64,000 nt of DNA from Antedon bifida. Taxonomy: Eukaryota; Echinodermata; Crinoidea; Comatulida; Antedonidae. Positions 1-10,424 of this stretch are shown piece after piece. A program made the position numbers and the translations under genes. Under the pieces are notes generated by a model. That model had not been told where the DNA came from, did not search any database, and worked only from the letters and a program-made list of their open reading frames with translations. Every line of letters begins with the position of its first letter. Within the stretch, counting starts at the first letter, position 1. The DNA is taken from assembly GCA_963402885.1 (NCBI GenBank), contig OY727098.1, positions 14,370,717-14,434,716 of the forward strand. The letters run 5' to 3'.

Positions 1-668
1 ATCTTTCGCATGAGTTAAAAATATTTTAATTTTTATGACGTCATCATTTCTAAAAATGAAAATAACGTGGGTCACTTATTTTCATCTTTACAGTAAATTT
101 CAATCTGTTATAGCTCGTCAGAATAAAACGTGATAATCATTATTAAAACGTTTTCTGGAAGCTATTTGATTGTAGATACGAATTCATGTAAACATTTTGT
201 CAATCGGATGTTGTGACGTCATCATATGGCCAGTTGAATAAAAAAAGTCGTATTTTCATATTTTGCGTAATAGTTCATCACATTTAAAAGGGCGCGCATC
301 TATATTTTACGTATTCAAATTTCTTCTACACGTTAATATGTGGTTGCTGAGATAATGTCCTTCCGAAATTACTATCTTAGTGTTTCATTTTGATACCGTC
401 GCCATGCTGAAAATAAGAATAAACGGGGGGTCCCGTAATTTCACCTATTATACACTGTATGTAACATGTATACAGATTATACCGTTTGCACTGTATATAC
501 TATATGACGTAAAATTGACAGAATTCAGCACTAACAGCATATGATATTCTTCAGTTCAGGTCATAATGCCATAATCTTTTTCCGTGTGCAATATTCCAAC
601 GTATGGCGTGGACGTGGCGTTTGTCGTGCGGATAACTAACTCGTCAAAGTGACGAGTTTCATGTCTAG
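1..668 (+). mobile_element. Helitron-like element, 3' part (cut by window start)
   Basis: The sequence closely matches 3870-4530. It ends with a 9-bp-stem hairpin (638-658, AACTCGTCA-AAG-TGACGAGTT), then a short spacer and CTAG at 665-668 followed by T. A hairpin just before CTRR and insertion next to T is the hallmark of Helitron 3' ends. GCGGATAAC lies just upstream of the hairpin and is complementary to GTTATCCGC at the 5' ends of the neighbouring copies. No Rep/helicase coding sequence is visible, so the copy is non-autonomous. The assignment to the Helitron/Helentron class is inference from the ends. Confidence 0.7.
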
Positions 669-1324
669 TATTTATTTCTTTCCTTCCACCCTTCTCCCCC
701 AATTTTTGTTCGCAGCGTATCTCTAATTCTGGCCAATATATGATTGTATAACTTTGTCAAAAGATGGCCCTGTAGCTGTAGATGTGCAAGAAACTTTTTT
801 ATTCGAATTTCGAGTCGCGCAGCGTAAGTTACGCGCGATTTTATGAATTTCAATGATTGATCATAGATTAAAAACCAAAAGTCATTTTGTAATGAAACTT
901 GGTGAAAATTTAAGTCATACTATGCGCAAACTTTCTATGGATTAAAAATTACATGTTTCACAGAAAGTTACGCGCGCACGCGCGTTTAAAATTTTAAAAT
1001 GCGAAAAATCAATTTCTAATCAACTTTCTACGCGTTTCAGGTCATTTTGAGCATTTCAAAAATTTCCACACGTGCGCAATTTTACGCGCGCGTGCGTACG
1101 TAGCGCAAAAACATCATTTTTTTGCTTGATTTATAATGTAGCAGGCCAAATAAGACTAAGTACTGATTGGCTATTTGTGATAAACAAATAGGTCCAGGAA
1201 CCTATAGTATAGTATAGTAGTCATATTAATCTTTTTCTGTGTGCAATATTCTAACGTATGACGTGCACGTGGCTTTTGGGCTGCGGATAACCTAACTCGT
1301 CCGTAGTGACGAGTTCAAATCTAG
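669..1324 (+). mobile_element. Helitron-like element, internally deleted copy
   Basis: This copy begins directly after the CTAG of the previous one. Its first ~420 bp match the 5' region of the two full copies (compare 1430-1830), but it lacks the 5' palindrome. It then jumps to foreign sequence around 1140-1230 and ends with the family's 3' end: hairpin 1294-1315 (AACTCGTC / GACGAGTT) and CTAG at 1321-1324. It is 656 bp against about 1.6 kb for complete units, so it is a deletion derivative or a chimera. No coding sequence is visible. Confidence 0.65.
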
Positions 1325-2922
1325 TTGGTTATCCGCAACTTAGTTGCAGGATAACCTATGTGATTGTAAATATCTTTTTTTTCATCTTCATCATCTTTGT
1401 TATTCTTCTTTCTTTCCCGGAATTTTGTTCGCAGCGTATCTCTAATTATGGTCAACATAAGATTGCATAACTTTGTCATAAGATTGACCTGTAGCTGTAG
1501 ATGTGCAAGAAATTTCGTTATATGACGTTAGAGTCGCGCAGCGTAAGTTACGTGCGATTTTATGAATTTTAATGATTGATCATAGATTATAAACCAAAAG
1601 TCATTTTGTATTGACACTTGGTGAAAATTTAAGTCATGTCAAGGGCAAACTTTCTATGGATTAAAAATGGTATGTTTCACAAGAAGTTACGCGCGCACGT
1701 GCATTTAAAATTTCAAAATGCGTAAAAATAATTTCTAATCAACTTTCTACGCTGATCATAACATTTTGAGCATGTCAAAAATTCCCACGCGCGCGAAAAA
1801 ATTTACGCGTAAGGTGCGCACGGAGCATGAAAATCATTTGTTTTTTTCTTTAATTATGATTTTACAGCCTTTCTTAGTCATTTTAAAAAAGATTTACATC
1901 ATTTCAAATTAAAATGACGTCATACAAACACGTTGATTTAGACCATTTGCGCGCGTTTTAGTTGCAAAAGTGACAACATATTGTCAAAATTAAGCCTATT
2001 TTTAATCTATTATAGCTCCTCAGGATCATCCACGACCCCCAATTTTTTTAATTTAATATGTAAGCAGATATGTTGTAGATATGAATTCATGCAAAACCTT
2101 TACCACTCGGATGTTATGACGTCATCGTATGGCCACACGAATGTAAAATATAGCATTTTTTACTCTTTCGTTATTGCTCATCACATTCAACAAAGCGCAT
2201 CTCGGTTATATGTATTCCATTTCCCCCGAAATTTTAATATTGTCTATGTCAATCAACTATCTTTCGCATGAATTAAAAATATTTTAATTTTTATAACGTC
2301 ATCATGTCTAAAAACGTAAATAACGTGGGTCACTTATTTTCATCTTTACAGTAAATTTCAATCTGTTATAGCTCGTCAGAATAAAAAGTGATAATCATGA
2401 TTAAAATGTTTTCTGGAAGCTATTGGATTGTAGATACGAATTGATGTGAATATTTTGCCAATCAGATGTTGTGACGTCATCATATGGCCAGTTGAATTCA
2501 AAAAGTCATATTTTCATCTCTTGCATGAAAGTTCATTGCGTTTAAATGAGAGCGCATCTCACTTTTACGTGCCCAAAATTCTTCAAATTTGTTTTAATGT
2601 AATTATTTAGATAATTATCTTCTAAAATTGTTATCTTTATTTGTCAATTTGATGATGTCATCGTGTTAATAATTTGATTTAAAAGATGGGTCTCGTAATT
2701 TTGTCTATGCTACACTGTATATAACATATACAGTTTATTCTGTAAAATACTGTAATATGGTGTATGCTAGTGCTACATAATAGGTACAATTCAGCACTGT
2801 AAACATATTTATTTCATGTCATAGAATGGCATAATAATTGTCGAGGTTCATATAGTTAAGTATGTGCATGTTGCGTTTGCGCGGATAACCCGAACTCGTC
2901 AAAGTGACGAGTTCAAATCTAG
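1325..2922 (+). mobile_element. Helitron-like element, full-length copy (1.6 kb)
   Basis: This is the first of two complete units. The 5' end carries a near-perfect palindrome at 1327-1356 (GGTTATCC-GCAACT ... AGTTGC-A-GGATAACC). The 3' end has GCGGATAAC, the hairpin at 2893-2913 and CTAG at 2919-2922. The inside is AT-rich with several TGACGTCA palindromes (1915, 2117, 2472) and two related sub-blocks near 2117 and 2472. No transposase is encoded; the short open frame near 1981-2271 has no recognisable protein features. The 5'/3' complementary 9-mers resemble the asymmetric terminal inverted repeats described for Helitron2/Helentron elements. Confidence 0.7.
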
Positions 2923-4530
2923 TTCTGTATTATTAGTTATCCGCTTGGTATACCAAGCGGATAACTCCTTGTAATTGTATGAGATCAATATTTTTTTTCT
3001 GTATTATTCTTCTTTCCTTCCTTCCTTTTTGTGAGTCGTGTTCCTCTAAAATGTGTAAACATAACATTTCATAACTTTGACAACATATGGGCATTTACGT
3101 GAAGTTGTGCACCTCCTATTTTTGAATGACGTCATAGTTGCGCAACGTGACTTACGCGCAATTTTATGAATTTCAATGATTGATCATAGATTAAAAACCA
3201 AAAGTCATTTAGTATTGACACTTTGACAAAATTTAAGTCATATCAGGGGCAAACTTTCTACGGATTAAAAATGGCATGTTTCACAAGAAGTTACGCGCGC
3301 ATGCGCATTTAAAATTTCAAAATGCGCAAAATTAATTTCTAATCAACTTTTTACGCGTTTCTTGTCATTTTGAGCATGTCAAAAATTCCCACGGGCGCGC
3401 AATTTTTTACGCGCGCGGTGCGCACGTAGCGTTAAAAACATATTTTTTTCTCTTGAATTATATTTTTCAAGCCTTTCCTAGTAATTTTGAAAACAATTTA
3501 GACCTTTTCCAGTTTAAATAACGCCATACGAACACGTTGAATTAGACAATTCGTGCGCGTTTTTTATGAAAAAGCTTAAACAATCATCAAAATTATGTCT
3601 TTTTTTAAACAGTCATAGTTTCTAAAGTAAACCGTTAACCGTTTATTTTTATTACAAAATCTAGAAGTTGATGAGTTGTAGATATCGGATCATGCATCAA
3701 TAAGGCTAAAAAAACATTGTGACGTCATCGTATGGCCACACGAATGTAAAATATAGGATTTTTGTCTCTTTCGTTATTGCTCATCACATTCAATGGAGCG
3801 CATCACGCTTATCTGTATTCCTTTTTCTCCTACATTTATATATTGTGTAGGTCAATCAACTTTCTTTAGCATGAGATAAAAATATTTTAATTTTTATGAC
3901 GTCATCATGCCTAAAAATTTTAATTACGTGGGTCACTAATTTCATCTTTACAGTAAATTTTAATCTGTAATAGCTCGTAAGAATAAAATGTGATAATCAC
4001 GATTAAAACGTTTTCTGGAAGCTATTGGATTGTAGATACGAATTCATGTAAACATTTTGCCAATCGGATGTTGTGACGTCATCATATGGCCAGTTGAATA
4101 AAAAAAGTCGTATTTTCATATTTTGCGTAATAGTTCATCACATTTAAAAGGGTGCGCATCTATATTTTACGTATTCAAATTTCTTCTACACGTTAATATG
4201 TTGTTCCTGAGATAATTTCCTTCTGAAATTGCTATCTAAGTGTTTCATTTTGATACCGTCGCCATGTTAAAAATTGGAATAAATGGCGGGTCCTGTAATT
4301 TCACCTATTCTACACTGTATGTAATATGTATACAGCTTATACTGTTTGCATGTATATACTATATGACACAAAATTGACAGAATTCAGCACTAACAGCATA
4401 TCATATTCTTCAGTTCTTGTCATAATGCCATAATCTTTATCCGTGTGCAATATTCCAACGTATGACGTGCACGTGGCGTTTGTCGTGGTGCGGATAACTA
4501 ACTCGTCAAAGTGACGAGTTTCATGTCTAG
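2923..4530 (+). mobile_element. Helitron-like element, full-length copy (1.6 kb)
   Basis: This second complete unit directly follows the CTAG of the previous one. A perfect 32-bp palindrome at 2935-2966 (AGTTATCCGCTTGGTA and its reverse complement) lies at the 5' end. The 3' hairpin is at 4500-4520, with CTAG at 4527-4530. The stem of the 5' palindrome shares GTTATCCGC with the preceding copy, but its inner arm has a different sequence that still pairs. Its 3' 660 bp are almost the same as 1-668, so those two copies are young relative to each other. Confidence 0.7.
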
Positions 4531-5399
4531 TTTAATTTACAATTACAGTATAAATGAGTGTCCGCCATCAAATACACGTTATATATATATAATTCTAAAA
4601 GTATTTGAATTATTTCTTTATTTCTATCATTACTTTTGAACCATTAAACCATTTAATTAAGACCACAATACATTTCAACCAAATTTTATTGTTTAGATTT
4701 ACAAGATACAAGATAACTTTATTGCCAAATAGTTCATCAACGAAAGATTTGAAATTGGTTTTTCTCATGGCAACTTAATATAAAAATAGAATAAAATCAG
4801 TAAAATGTTAAAACAAAAAGTAAAATACACAGTACTGTAAAATATGTACAGATAAGATGCATATACAGAATTTACAAAATACAAAAAGAAAAGGATAAAT
4901 GCTATCAGATTTACATATTTTATCCGTTATATAATTCGTTATATAATTCAATGAACATACGGTAAGTAATATTGGTATAGTTGCAGAGATCGGTTACCCT
5001 AAGGCATAACAGGAAGGACCACGTGAAGGTTCACTTTGTTGCTTCCAATATGTAGGGAATATAATGTATGCATGAAAGTACAATTCTAGACTAACATGGC
5101 ACAACATTGATCCCTTTATTATTGTAGGCATTTTAAACCAAGTTCAAGTCAAGTCAAAAACCAGGGCTGTGGTCAAAATCCATACTAATGTAGTATGTTA
5201 ACTTCTACAGCTTACATAACAAATACTACATTATAAATGTAGGGAATATGACATTGTGCATGAAAGTACCTTAATGCTCTAACATGACACAACATTTATC
5301 TCTTCATTATAAACAATGATTATTATTAGGCAAAATAATACAGTGCATTAAACAAGTCACAAGTAAAATACAGTATGTAAAAGGTATTAAAAAGCCTAT
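4531..5399. other. Intergenic AT-rich DNA with repeat remnants
   Basis: No gene is recognised. At 4695-4790 the text around 'aagataactttattgcc' and 'gaaattggtttttctcatgg' looks like a common invertebrate retroposon 3' tail. Around 5040-5120 and 5230-5310 there is an imperfect duplication (tgtagggaatat ... catgaaagta ... acatggcacaacat), roughly 190 bp apart. Nothing else is supported. Confidence 0.4.
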
Positions 5400-6055
5400 G
5401 CAAAGAGGTCATCCAAACAGGTATCATCAACTCAGCTTTGTTTTCCAGTCTATTCCCGCAGTTTGTGGAGCGGCAGAGATCAGAGCATTTCATACTTGAT
5501 TTTTTGCATTGGCACCTTCCTTGGTTGCATCCAGACTTACAACCACATTTTATTATTTCTAATAATGTCTGCAGTGCTGGGTCTTGATTCATCCATTTTA
5601 CACAAATTTTGTAATCACCCACTGTCCATCTATGTTTATTTGGTGATGGTGCATTGAATACAGCTCTTTCCGTGTATGTCCTTCAACATTTCTTGGTCAT
5701 TTTTCATTTCAGCAGCTGCTCATAGCAATCCTTTAAATATACAGCATAAAAAATGGTTAATAAGTACATAATCTATACCACGTACACAAAATTGTAGTAA
5801 TTATTTTAAAAGGCTCCTACCTGCATCATCTGTGACAGCCTTTCTCAATTTCTGGTTGCAGGTTTTGTAATTTTTTCTAACCTGCTTCTGTGCCTTCTTA
5901 CAAATAATACATACTTTAGGTAAAATAGTCCCTGATTGACTGATACTGGTCTTGCTCCGTAACAAATGTTTAGTCTTTTTAGTAGGTGGAGGATCACTAG
6001 CAGTACTACTAGTAGTACTAGCACGGTCAGTTGGCTGGAAACTTTCCATTTTTCG
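5400..6055 (-). pseudogene. Remnant of a repeat-associated gene with a CXC cysteine cluster
   Basis: Two coding pieces lie in order on the minus strand. The upstream piece (about 5815-6055, start MESFQPTDRAS) contains a C-x2-C motif (KVCIICKKAQK) and ends at a plausible donor (GCAG|gtagga). A short continuation near 5680-5730 reads AAEMKNDQEMLKDIHG. A downstream piece (about 5445-5660) reads VKWMNQDPAL...LEIIKCGCK, followed by CNQGRCQCKKSSMKCSDLC, a CXC/tesmin-like zinc-binding cluster. As I recall the family, multi-copy genes of cnidarians and echinoderms carry this N-terminal Cys motif and C-terminal CXC cluster with a long middle region between them. Here the pieces are less than 200 bp apart and in different frames, so the middle is missing and the copy looks dead. 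The function of the family is unknown to me. Confidence 0.45.
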
Positions 6056-6607
6056 ACACACGATTTTCAGCCTAAATGAAAAATTAAGAATAATTTTGTT
6101 AACTGGCATATGTAGAGTTTACTACCACTGCACAGTTGTATATTATACTCTATTTGTTGGTCTACTTCTAATTTTAATTTAGTCTAGGCCTAGTTACTTT
6201 CACTGCTTGAGTCAATGTCCTATGCCTGAGTTATAAAATTAGAATTTTATAACTCCATGGCCTAGGAGGAATCACCGGTAGAACTAGGTAGGAGGCTACT
6301 CTTTTGTTAGCCTATATTTTGGTTTGAATCGTTTGCACTAAAGGAAATAAGCCTAGGCCTAGGTCTAGGCTAGTGAATGTGTTAAACTTACCAATTGGCA
6401 ATTCTATCGTTCTTGTGTTGATGTATTTACGATAACAATGAATGGTGATGAAATCCAAAATATGGATGCTTTGTTATTATGTCTTCATATGATTTATTAA
6501 GAATATCTAGGCCTAGGCTAGCTCGGTTAGGCCTACATTAGCTAGGCCCTAGCCTTAGTTTATTAGCAATATATATAGGCCTAGGCCTACTAAGGGGATC
6601 TCCGGCC
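6056..6607. repeat. TAGGCCTA-rich low-complexity DNA
   Basis: The stretch is full of TAGGCCTAGGCC-like words (6185-6200, 6350-6370, 6508-6600) with no open frame of note. The same word type recurs throughout the window (for example 12950-12990 and 54080-54420). The last 8 bases before the next element (6600-6607, CTCCGGCC) are its target duplication. Confidence 0.5.
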
Positions 6608-8615
6608 GGTTTACGATGAAATCGGTCGCGTCTGAAATCGGTCGCGTTTGAAATCGGTCGCGATAAAATCAACTTCCGGTATTTTGTATGGCGCGCCGCT
6701 AGAGCTATACTTTTGATGATATCGGTCGCGTTTGAAATCGGTCGCGCTATTTTGTATGGATCGAGCGGGATGCATGCTAGAACGGGATATACATTTTTCG
6801 TTTATATAGATTTAATTGATATTTTTTAGGAACTAGATTATTTATGTGTAGGCCTATATTTTTTACTTGGTTAATAAATATTTATTATCAATCAATAAAT
6901 TAATTTTTTTTTTGTATTTCACAGGTCTCGGAGAAAGACTGTGTCTTTTCAAAATGGCCATTTCTAAACACGTTTAAATATTATATTAGGCATAATTTTA
7001 TATTAGGCATATAATAATTTACCTCTATTTATATGTACTGTAATTAATATATTATATAGAGAATATACGTCTGTCGTGTCTTTTATTATGCAAACAATTA
7101 CATAAAAGAGAACAATTATTTAAAAACAATACTTTTTACAATATAGCCCGTAAAGCCAGCGTATCCATTTTTATACTTATGCATACTGTGGCAGATTATA
7201 TCATATCCATGTCATTAACAACATACTATTCGATCACCTTTTTTTTATTTTATAATATTAAGTGTATAATGATTATTGTTGAGGCAAATCACGTGTATGT
7301 TTTTATTTCTAATGTTTAAAATAGTTTTTAGTAAAATGCTCATTATATGCGGATGGTTAAAAGGCGAGTTACTGAAATAAACCCCCGAATAAGCAATATT
7401 GGAGATGCGCCTTCTATGGTCGTGCAGCTGTTTCCTCTAACAATACGTTATTTTGCTGACGGGGATTCCCCTTTTTAAAAAACACGCACTACTGTAGTAG
7501 TGTGTCAAATCATGGACAAAACACGTACGATCGTTGTCCATGGCGAGGTAAAGATGACATCTATTACTAATAACCATACATTTGAAACGTCTATAGGCCT
7601 CCTGCACGTGTTTTTGTGAAACGATCCAATGAGCTATAGATGCTCGACGCGATTATGAGATCATGTTCATTCATTCATTCTTTATTTAGCCTTTAAAATC
7701 GAAATACATTAAAAACATAGGTAACCAAATCAAGACACGTGGAAATATAAGGAGGCAAGGATAAGCAAAAGCAATTAAAATCGCTGTAGCTCACAGGCTT
7801 GCTTATCCATAATAATTCCGAATAAAGCACTTTTTCTATAATTTGACAGTATGATTTATATATAATTTACGTAAATACGTCGGCGATACTATAGATTTTA
7901 ATTTGAATATCTTTTATTTCTTCATTTATAATAATCATTTAATGTAAATAATTAAGTAAGTGCAACTCAGTGTCTCGCATTCATACGCCGTTCGTAAATG
8001 TTTAAATATCAGTGCATATTACCTCTTTGAGAATCGTGTCCACCTTTATTATCCATACATTATTATTCTCACATCTATCATTGTACATCATAGTCCTACT
8101 GTAGGCCGGTAGATTGATTTATAACGGCATATTATCTATATATTTTATTAATATCCTAAAACCATTGTTTGCATAATAAAATACACGACAGACGTATATT
8201 CTCTATATATTAATTACAGTACATATAAATAGAGGTAAATTATTATAAAACATTATGCCTAATATAATATTTAAACGTGTTTAGAAATGGCCATTTTGAA
8301 AAGACACAGTCCTTCTCCGAGACCTGTGAAATACAAAAAAAAAATAATTTAATGATTGATAATAAATATTTATTAACCAAGTAAAAAATATCCTCATAAA
8401 TAATCTAGTTCCTAAAAAATATCAATTACATCTATATAAACGAAAAATGTATATCCCGCTCTAGCATGCATCCCGCTCGATCCATACAAAATAGCGACCG
8501 ATTTCAAACGCGACCGATATAATCAAATGTATAGCTCTAGCGGCGCGCCATACAAAATACCGGAAGTTGATTTTATCGCGACCGATTTCAAACGCGACCG
8601 ATTTCATCTGACACC
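6608..8615. mobile_element. Non-autonomous DNA transposon with ~0.5 kb terminal inverted repeats
   Basis: The left inverted repeat runs 6608-~7098 and the right one ~8164-8615. The ends read GGTTTACGATGAAATCGG and, reversed, GGTGTCAGATGAAATCGG. CTCCGGCC flanks both sides (6600-6607 and 8616-8623) as an 8-bp target-site duplication. The outer parts of the arms contain several copies of GAAATCGGTCGCG in tandem. The ~1.06 kb centre has no transposase and holds a TTCATTCATTCATTC microsatellite near 7665. Eight-bp duplications are made by hAT, P, Merlin and Zisupton elements; the terminal GG does not settle which, so the superfamily stays open. Confidence 0.75.
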
Positions 8616-9535
8616 CTCCGGCCTAGCCTATCTAGGCCTAGGCCCTCTATCTTTACAGGTACCATCTAAGTTTACCCATACCTTGGTACAAGCAACAACC
8701 TTATAAAATCGAACTTCCATAATTGGAAATGCTGTTTTATCAGTAATGTTTTCATGATGAAAACAACACTTTATTTGAAGATCACAAACGTGGCCGGCTT
8801 TCCTCAATTGAAGCCATGTTGTTGTTTGTGCATAGTAGTTAATTCCTGTCACGCATCCATATTCACCAAATCGTTAACAATTGTTGTACTAAAATTACGA
8901 TAATATTGTTTTATTATCAAGTTTCCTGTTATAATAAATATACTAAATGTCACTGTGCTTATTGAATGTGTAGTTTTTGTGAATAAATATTTTATTTAAT
9001 GAATAAAACCTCAATGAAAAAAAACATTTTTTGGCTAAAAGAGTTTCGTGTGGAAAAGGTCATGGGTCAACACAATGTAAAAAATTTTTCAAATACTGAC
9101 GTTGAAATGTGTTTTCCTTGTTATATGATACGTTTTTTAGGTGAAACTTTGTGTTATTACTTTTAAAATATTATTAACATAATTATCATGTAGAGTTTTT
9201 TTAGGCTAATGAGACTGGAACGGGATTGAACGATAGGATTTTCACCCGATGGCCTATACATACAATTCTAGAATGAAAAGGAAGTCATGCCAGAAATTAA
9301 TTTTCAATACATGACTTTCGGTTCGGTTTTCGGAAACTACCGTCCCTAAAACAACAAGGAAATAGTTTTATAGGCCTATACATATATTGAAAGTATGATA
9401 GAATACTGCAGTCAACAGCAAGGATCTTGATTTCAGGTTTACATTCGGAGGAATAAAACGTAGTTGTAATTTTCTATACACATCAATACTTTCGACGTAA
9501 GTATGTTTAAAGGGCGCGCCTATAAACCGGACTAA
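8616..9535. other. Intergenic DNA without a recognised gene
   Basis: I see no supported gene or element. A 74-codon open frame on the minus strand (8628-8852) has an unremarkable composition and no motif I know. It could be a stray exon but has no support. Confidence 0.35.
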
Positions 9536-9752
9536 AGCTTGGTTCCCACTAGCGACGCAACGTAACGCAATCTACGCAACGTAAGCAAATGCCCTTCAAA
9601 TAATTGTGTTTGCCCCTGTCTGTGTGAAATCAAACCTGCGATGTTTGCAGCACTATTGCGTCGTCGGTTCCCACTTGTGATTACGCATCACGGCACGTTG
9701 CGTCGATACGTCATTGCGTTGCGTTACGTTGCGTCCTAGTAGGAATCACGCT
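9536..9752. mobile_element. Foldback MITE of the AGCTTGGTTCCC family
   Basis: The inverted ends are AGCTTGGTTCCCACTAG followed by repeated ACGCAACG words on the left, and the reverse complement (GCGTTGCGTCCTAGTAGGAA) on the right. The copy is about 217 bp. The better-preserved copy at 24977-25138 is flanked by TTAA on both sides. Other copies lie at 27081-27571. No coding capacity. Confidence 0.6.
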
Positions 9753-10424
9753 TAACTGTTCTCCCCCCAAACTTGATTATCGATTCTCCATACATGGAGG
9801 CCAAAGAAATTATACCGCAAAAATCTGCTGTTCGTCCGAAGCGTGTAATATTAGCTAAAGTTTAATTTTAGGCCTATGGCCTATGTACGTCGAATGTCGG
9901 ACCAGCGGTGGCACCTAAATTCCCCGACGGGGTGGGGGGGGGGGGGGCTATGCGAGTGAAGCGAGCATCAATAGGCTGGGGGACCAGGGGGCGCCAATAA
10001 AATAGTGTGTGAACAACACATTGCACTAGGCCCAATGGGTAGAACAAAGAGCGAGGCAGGGAAGGCAAGCGAGGCAAGTCATCAAAAAATGCGTGGCATC
10101 ATTTTATCAATTCCCAAAATTGCGAGGCAGGAAATCACCGAAATAGCCTAGGCCCGCTGTTCCATTTTGCACCTGCCTTGTATTTTAACTCGAAATTTGT
10201 TAACCAACTTTATCCTGAATACCACACCTTAGAATTAGTAGGCCTACTTTAATCAGTGCGCGAGAAACACGCCTGTAAAATCATTAATTTAAGGATTTAT
10301 TTGTTACTTTTTATGTGATTCTTTCTCATTAAAGTACTTATGAGGTATACTTCTAAGGTGTAGTATTCACACGATAAAGTTAGTTATCAAATTTAGAGTC
10401 AAAATACAAGCGCGGAAACAGCGC
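9753..10424. repeat. Inverted/duplicated pieces of the GCGAGGCA repeat family
   Basis: The words GCGAGGCA and TGCCTCGC are dense at 10050-10140. 10080-10240 is an inverted copy of roughly 12030-12200 (shared CCTTGTATTTT, GAATACCACACCTTAGAATT, CCGAAATAGCC). 10230-10400 also resembles 11980-12110 in direct orientation. A G-run sits at 9930-9948. These are pieces of the same foldback family that makes up the next element. Confidence 0.45.

Noticed and set aside
1981-2271. 96-codon frame inside the Helitron-like copy as a Rep/helicase fragment
   Set aside because: No Rep HUH motif or helicase motif is present, and the corresponding region of the next copy is not open in the same way.
8628-8852. 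74-codon minus-strand frame starting MTGINYYAQTTTW, possible exon
   Set aside because: The composition looks protein-like, but there is no family I recognise and no convincing splice sites on both sides; not enough support.
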